Assembly: GCA_026874595.1 (NCBI GenBank)
Contig: CM049313.1
Span: forward strand, 35,677,159-35,741,158
DNA from: Sipunculus nudus
Lineage: Eukaryota > Annelida > Sipuncula > Golfingiida > Sipunculidae
Direction of reading: 5' to 3'
Length of the DNA stretch: 64,000 nucleotides
Made by a program: the position numbers and the translations under genes. Positions 60,897 to 64,000 of this stretch are shown here, one piece after another. Within the stretch, counting starts at the first letter, position 1. Every line of letters starts with the position of its first letter. Under the pieces are notes generated by a model. The model searched no databases, had not been told where the DNA came from, and saw nothing but the letters and a program-made list of their open reading frames with translations.

Positions 60897-61329
60897 ATTT
60901 CCACGGCACACCCTTCACAAGACCACTCTCAAAATACCAATGGCGGAGAAAAAGGTCAAGATTGTCAGAAGTAATAGTGAAAAAAAGCCAAAAAGAGAGA
61001 GAAGAGATGCTTCCGGGGACCGGTACAATTTCGATGGTGGATTCTTTAATACCGTTCATTCACCTAGAAAACAATGTTTTACAATACACCCAGACTGGGT
61101 TTCGGAAAATCTCAACGTGCAAAAAATTAGCATACATGATAGGAAGTCTAGTAGTAATGTATCCTACATATTGCCCCATATGCACAAGTCAGCAACTTTT
61201 CCCGGGCGGAGGTGTAAAAGTGCGCCCCCACCGCGAATCAGGAACCCTATCACTTGGGAGGGTTGGGAGGTCAAAAGTTGGACTCCGCCCCCACGAAGCA
61301 GAAATCCGATCACGTGGGAGAATTGGTAA
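60897..61329 (+). CDS. Exon 4 (terminal) of the plus-strand gene, with duplicated PPPR.RNPITWE.W motif
   Basis: A strong acceptor (TTCTCCTTTCAG) opens 433 bases to TAA (61327-61329). The first base completes Arg from exon 3; then come 143 codons. A basic cluster KKPKRERR (residues ~282-289 of the 396-residue form) could be a nuclear signal. The middle has CFTIHPDWVSENLNVQKISI. The last 34 residues hold PPPRIRNPITWEGW and PPPRSRNPITWENW, period 20 residues, ending at the stop. The other two frames hit stops or do not fit the phase. No enzyme motif, signal peptide or membrane segment is visible. Short aromatic/proline C-terminal repeats with KSAPP-type sequence are reminiscent of cytoskeletal or ciliary proteins, but that is only an impression. 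Confidence 0.8.
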
Positions 61330-61682
61330 CCAATCAGCAGCCCCGTTGTCAGACCCGCTATTTCTCCCGAGAATGTGACGGAGGTGCCATTTCCGCACTG
61401 TTTCGCTGATGTTTACGCGTGCTTGAATTGAAAGCGAGGCTTCATTTGAAAGATAACTGGATTGTCGATATAAAAAGTTGGTCGGTATCTTGATAAAAAT
61501 TAAAACAGGTGTTCTTGGGAGGGAAAATGGGTTGGTAGAGGAATACAGCACATCATGTGAGCGTTCGTACCACAACCTACTAGTCTGATGTTAATCTGAA
61601 CCTGACGATGAAAACATGGAGTACATAAAGCAGCCGTGCCTTGCAATATCATCTTAAACAAATCCAAGAAGACTCTAGAAGG

Positions 61683-61736
61683 TTTCATGATGTCATCCAG
61701 TTTCATGACGTCATCCAGTTTCATGCCGTCATCCAG
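61683..61736 (+). repeat. Three 18-bp tandem units TTTCATGNNGTCATCCAG
   Basis: Units at 61683, 61701 and 61719 differ only at two positions (AT, AC, CC); the middle one contains TGACGTCA. If the transcript ends near 62.6 kb this lies in the 3' UTR. Confidence 0.9.
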
Positions 61737-62635
61737 TTGGTGATTGCTCGTTCCTCTTAACAATCCTCCTCTCTCCTTAGGAAGTTTGCTTCTACAAGTG
61801 TGAAACTGCATAAGTGTTCCGTCAACGTGCTAGTGGCTTTGTTCTATTCTATGGTCACAACAACCGGTCGCGTGTGCTTCAAACCTATAACTACACTCCG
61901 TCTATCGGTCTCCAAGACCTATGGACAAAGTTTCCAAGATTTTATTTCGATTAGAGGGAAACAACCCTCTGGACGCTAATGTCACATCGCCTTCGGCTTG
62001 CACAAGTTAAGATATGGATGAATTGGTTTTCGTTCTGGAAATGTACATGTCGCATGTGCTTCAAGGTGCTTTTAGTGTTAGATGGATTCTGTGATCGGAT
62101 CGAATTGCTCCGTTGGTTACCATTTCCAGTGGGGATGAAGTTCGTTGAAAACTTAAAAAAAAAATTAATACAGCATAACGTTTTCTTCAAGTTATATCTG
62201 AATTTCGTTCGATATTCGATGGAAATCACAGTCTGATAAAGAAGACTGGTCGAACGTCGTAAACATGTATAACAGGTATTTCGTTGTTGATGAGTTTGAT
62301 TATAAGTAATTACAAATATTTTTGCAGTAAAGAATCTACCAAAAATTAATGCTGAAATAAGATTATATGACGTTTCAACAAGCAGGTTTCATGAAGGAAC
62401 AGTTTAATATCTACACTCAAAAGTGCTTTCTTGAAATAGCAAAAGTATTATAAATAATATATGCTATGTACAAATTGTGAATGTTTGGAAAATGAAACAC
62501 GTCCTAATCATTTTGTACATAACCAGTTAATGAACAATTTACCTATGTGTATAACATGTTATTGTATATTGTACAAAATGTCATGGATCGGAATGATTTA
62601 GTGTTAATTTACTTGCAAATTCATGCATGGAGCAT

Positions 62636-62641
62636 AATAAA
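62636..62641 (+). other. Possible polyadenylation signal AATAAA
   Basis: First clear AATAAA after the stop codon at 61329, about 1.3 kb downstream. An ATTAAA at 61499-61504 is an earlier alternative. The motif is short and frequent in AT-rich DNA. Confidence 0.3.
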
Positions 62642-62649
62642 CAGCAACA

Positions 62650-63720
62650 TGCCAGCGTTATAACTTTGAAGATTGAGCTTCACAAACGTTCGGCAGCAGT
62701 GAACCCCAAAATATGATAGTTCTAGATATCATTTAGAGGCCAAGGTACACTGCAGTAGCGCTTTTTTTAAAACCAAGACAACCCCTCCAGTATTTCACGG
62801 TTGTTACAAAATATTTTGGTCACCAATATTTTCTTTACCGTGACTCAATATTATATTCACGGAATAGTATTTTTCAATGAACGGATGATTGAGCTTACTA
62901 AAAAAATATTGTACTAAATCAGCCTTTCAAAGGCACTTACTGAATTGATAGGTTTTGGTTAATACTAATTTTCATTCACAATTATTTGGAAAAAGGGAAA
63001 AGGATGATGGAAATAGGGTTACACAATGTGATTGTTTGTAATATAAGTCTTATAAGAACTGTTAAATACAGACATATTGGCTGCCTTTCACCATACATAT
63101 TCTTCAACCCGTCTTTTCTCAATCTGGGTCCTGCATATTATTGGCCGCGCCTGAACGGTACTCAATACATTCAGAATCAGCTTACATTTTCGCACTTGGC
63201 GGCGTTAGTAATTCGACACCAGTAGTATCAAAATACACCAAAAAAGTCAGATTTTAAATATAAGACTCTGATAAAACTCTTTTTAGTGTAAGCCACTATA
63301 CTGTTCTTGCTTAACTGAACTTCATCGGAAATTGACCTTTGTAATGCTTCTTGTAAATATTGGACTTCTTAGCTTAAAACTATATATGAAGCACAAAACT
63401 CAGTCCACATTCATCAGCTATTACGTCATATCTTTTGCATATGCAAGTGTTTACAGACAGTTATTATTTAAAGTAAGATGTCAGGTGATTTAAATAAAAC
63501 AGGAAACATTTTCTGAGGAGCAGAATATTTGTTTTATTTTCCGTAAACACTGATAACACTTTTGTAGATTTTATATTGGAAAATTATTTTTTAACTCATT
63601 TTAAGTGCTATTTTTAAACTTTTTGTTGTATAAAAAATATTTAAATCATGTATATTTATTTCTGTCTGCTTATTTAATTATTTATACTGTCTTTATGAAA
63701 GGTATATATGTAAGTTGATA
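62650..63720. other. Downstream AT-rich sequence without recognised genes
   Basis: No splice-supported or long open frame, RNA gene or repeat family recognised. Confidence 0.35.
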
Positions 63721-63723
63721 TTG

Positions 63724-63724
<1 letters not shown>

Positions 63725-63773
<49 letters not shown>
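63725..63773. repeat. (CA)n-(TA)n compound microsatellite
   Basis: About 17 CA dinucleotides followed directly by about 7 TA dinucleotides. Confidence 0.97.
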
Positions 63774-64000
63774 TCAAATAATACTGTGTAAATTCAATGT
63801 TATGTTTGCACGTGGACAAAATGGGTACTGGATAGTCGAGTGGTATTTCGATGTTTGAGGAGACGAAGCGCGTTTATAAAAGAGAGCCCAGATGGCGCTG
63901 TTGTACCTATTTTGCACTGTTTATTCTTCGTTTCCGATGCATTATTTTTACTATGCACATGACCACAGCTGGTGTGACAGAGCATTCACACGCCTCGGGC

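Noticed and set aside
61951-62236. Overlapping open frames on both strands near 62.0-62.2 kb
   Set aside because: Neither has splice support or a recognisable domain. The plus-strand one follows the stop of the gene and probably lies in its 3' UTR. A faint retroelement-like tail (GAAGACTGGTCGAACGTCG) could not be confirmed.

Overview
This window reads as an AT-rich, intron-rich, repeat-dense animal nuclear genome, most likely a marine mollusc and plausibly a bivalve. There is no bacterial or viral gene organisation. The host guess rests on repeat type. Several elements combine tandem core repeats of about 130-170 bp, an (ACGG)n-type or (GGC)n microsatellite and a 3' hairpin tail. This is the architecture of the bivalve pearl / Helitron-related non-autonomous elements as I remember them. 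I cannot search databases, so the species is not identified.

Layout: 0.4-5.8 kb is a pile of such elements (TGACCT-rich cores, then ~340-bp cores with poly-G tracts, then a third family). A ~2.4-kb block at 13.7-16.2 kb repeats sequence from 4.0-5.8 and 7.8-9.8 kb. From 10.4 to 26.3 kb I propose a minus-strand gene whose short exons (10-116 bp) are separated by 0.5, 8.0 and 7.0 kb introns; three of them join in a consistent reading frame. Inside its introns lie (AT)n tracts and an unusual family of nested-palindrome repeats (18.7, 22.9 and 24.8 kb). One copy of that family is a ~360-bp near-perfect inverted repeat. At 27.2-29.7 kb one pearl-like element appears to be nested inside another, with a possible 5-bp target duplication. 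29.7-40.2 kb is mostly non-coding, with hAT-like and other short inverted-repeat relics and a C/A-rich minisatellite.

The best gene is on the plus strand at 40.2-61.3 kb. Four exons (40230-40649, 47262-47322, 55491-55767, 60897-61329) join with matching intron phases 0, 1 and 2 to give a 396-residue protein. An alternative first exon (43942-43998), also phase 0, would give 275 residues. The protein is basic, Ser/Arg/Pro-rich, has no obvious transmembrane segment, and ends in two copies of a PPPR.RNPITWE.W motif. I do not recognise the family. Its introns hold an (AT)n-centred long inverted repeat, a tRNA-derived SINE, a ~1.15-kb long-TIR element with tandem ACGCGATA-type repeats, another pearl-like element and a CRE/TATA-bearing segment. 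The remaining intergenic and intronic DNA shows no convincing coding exons.
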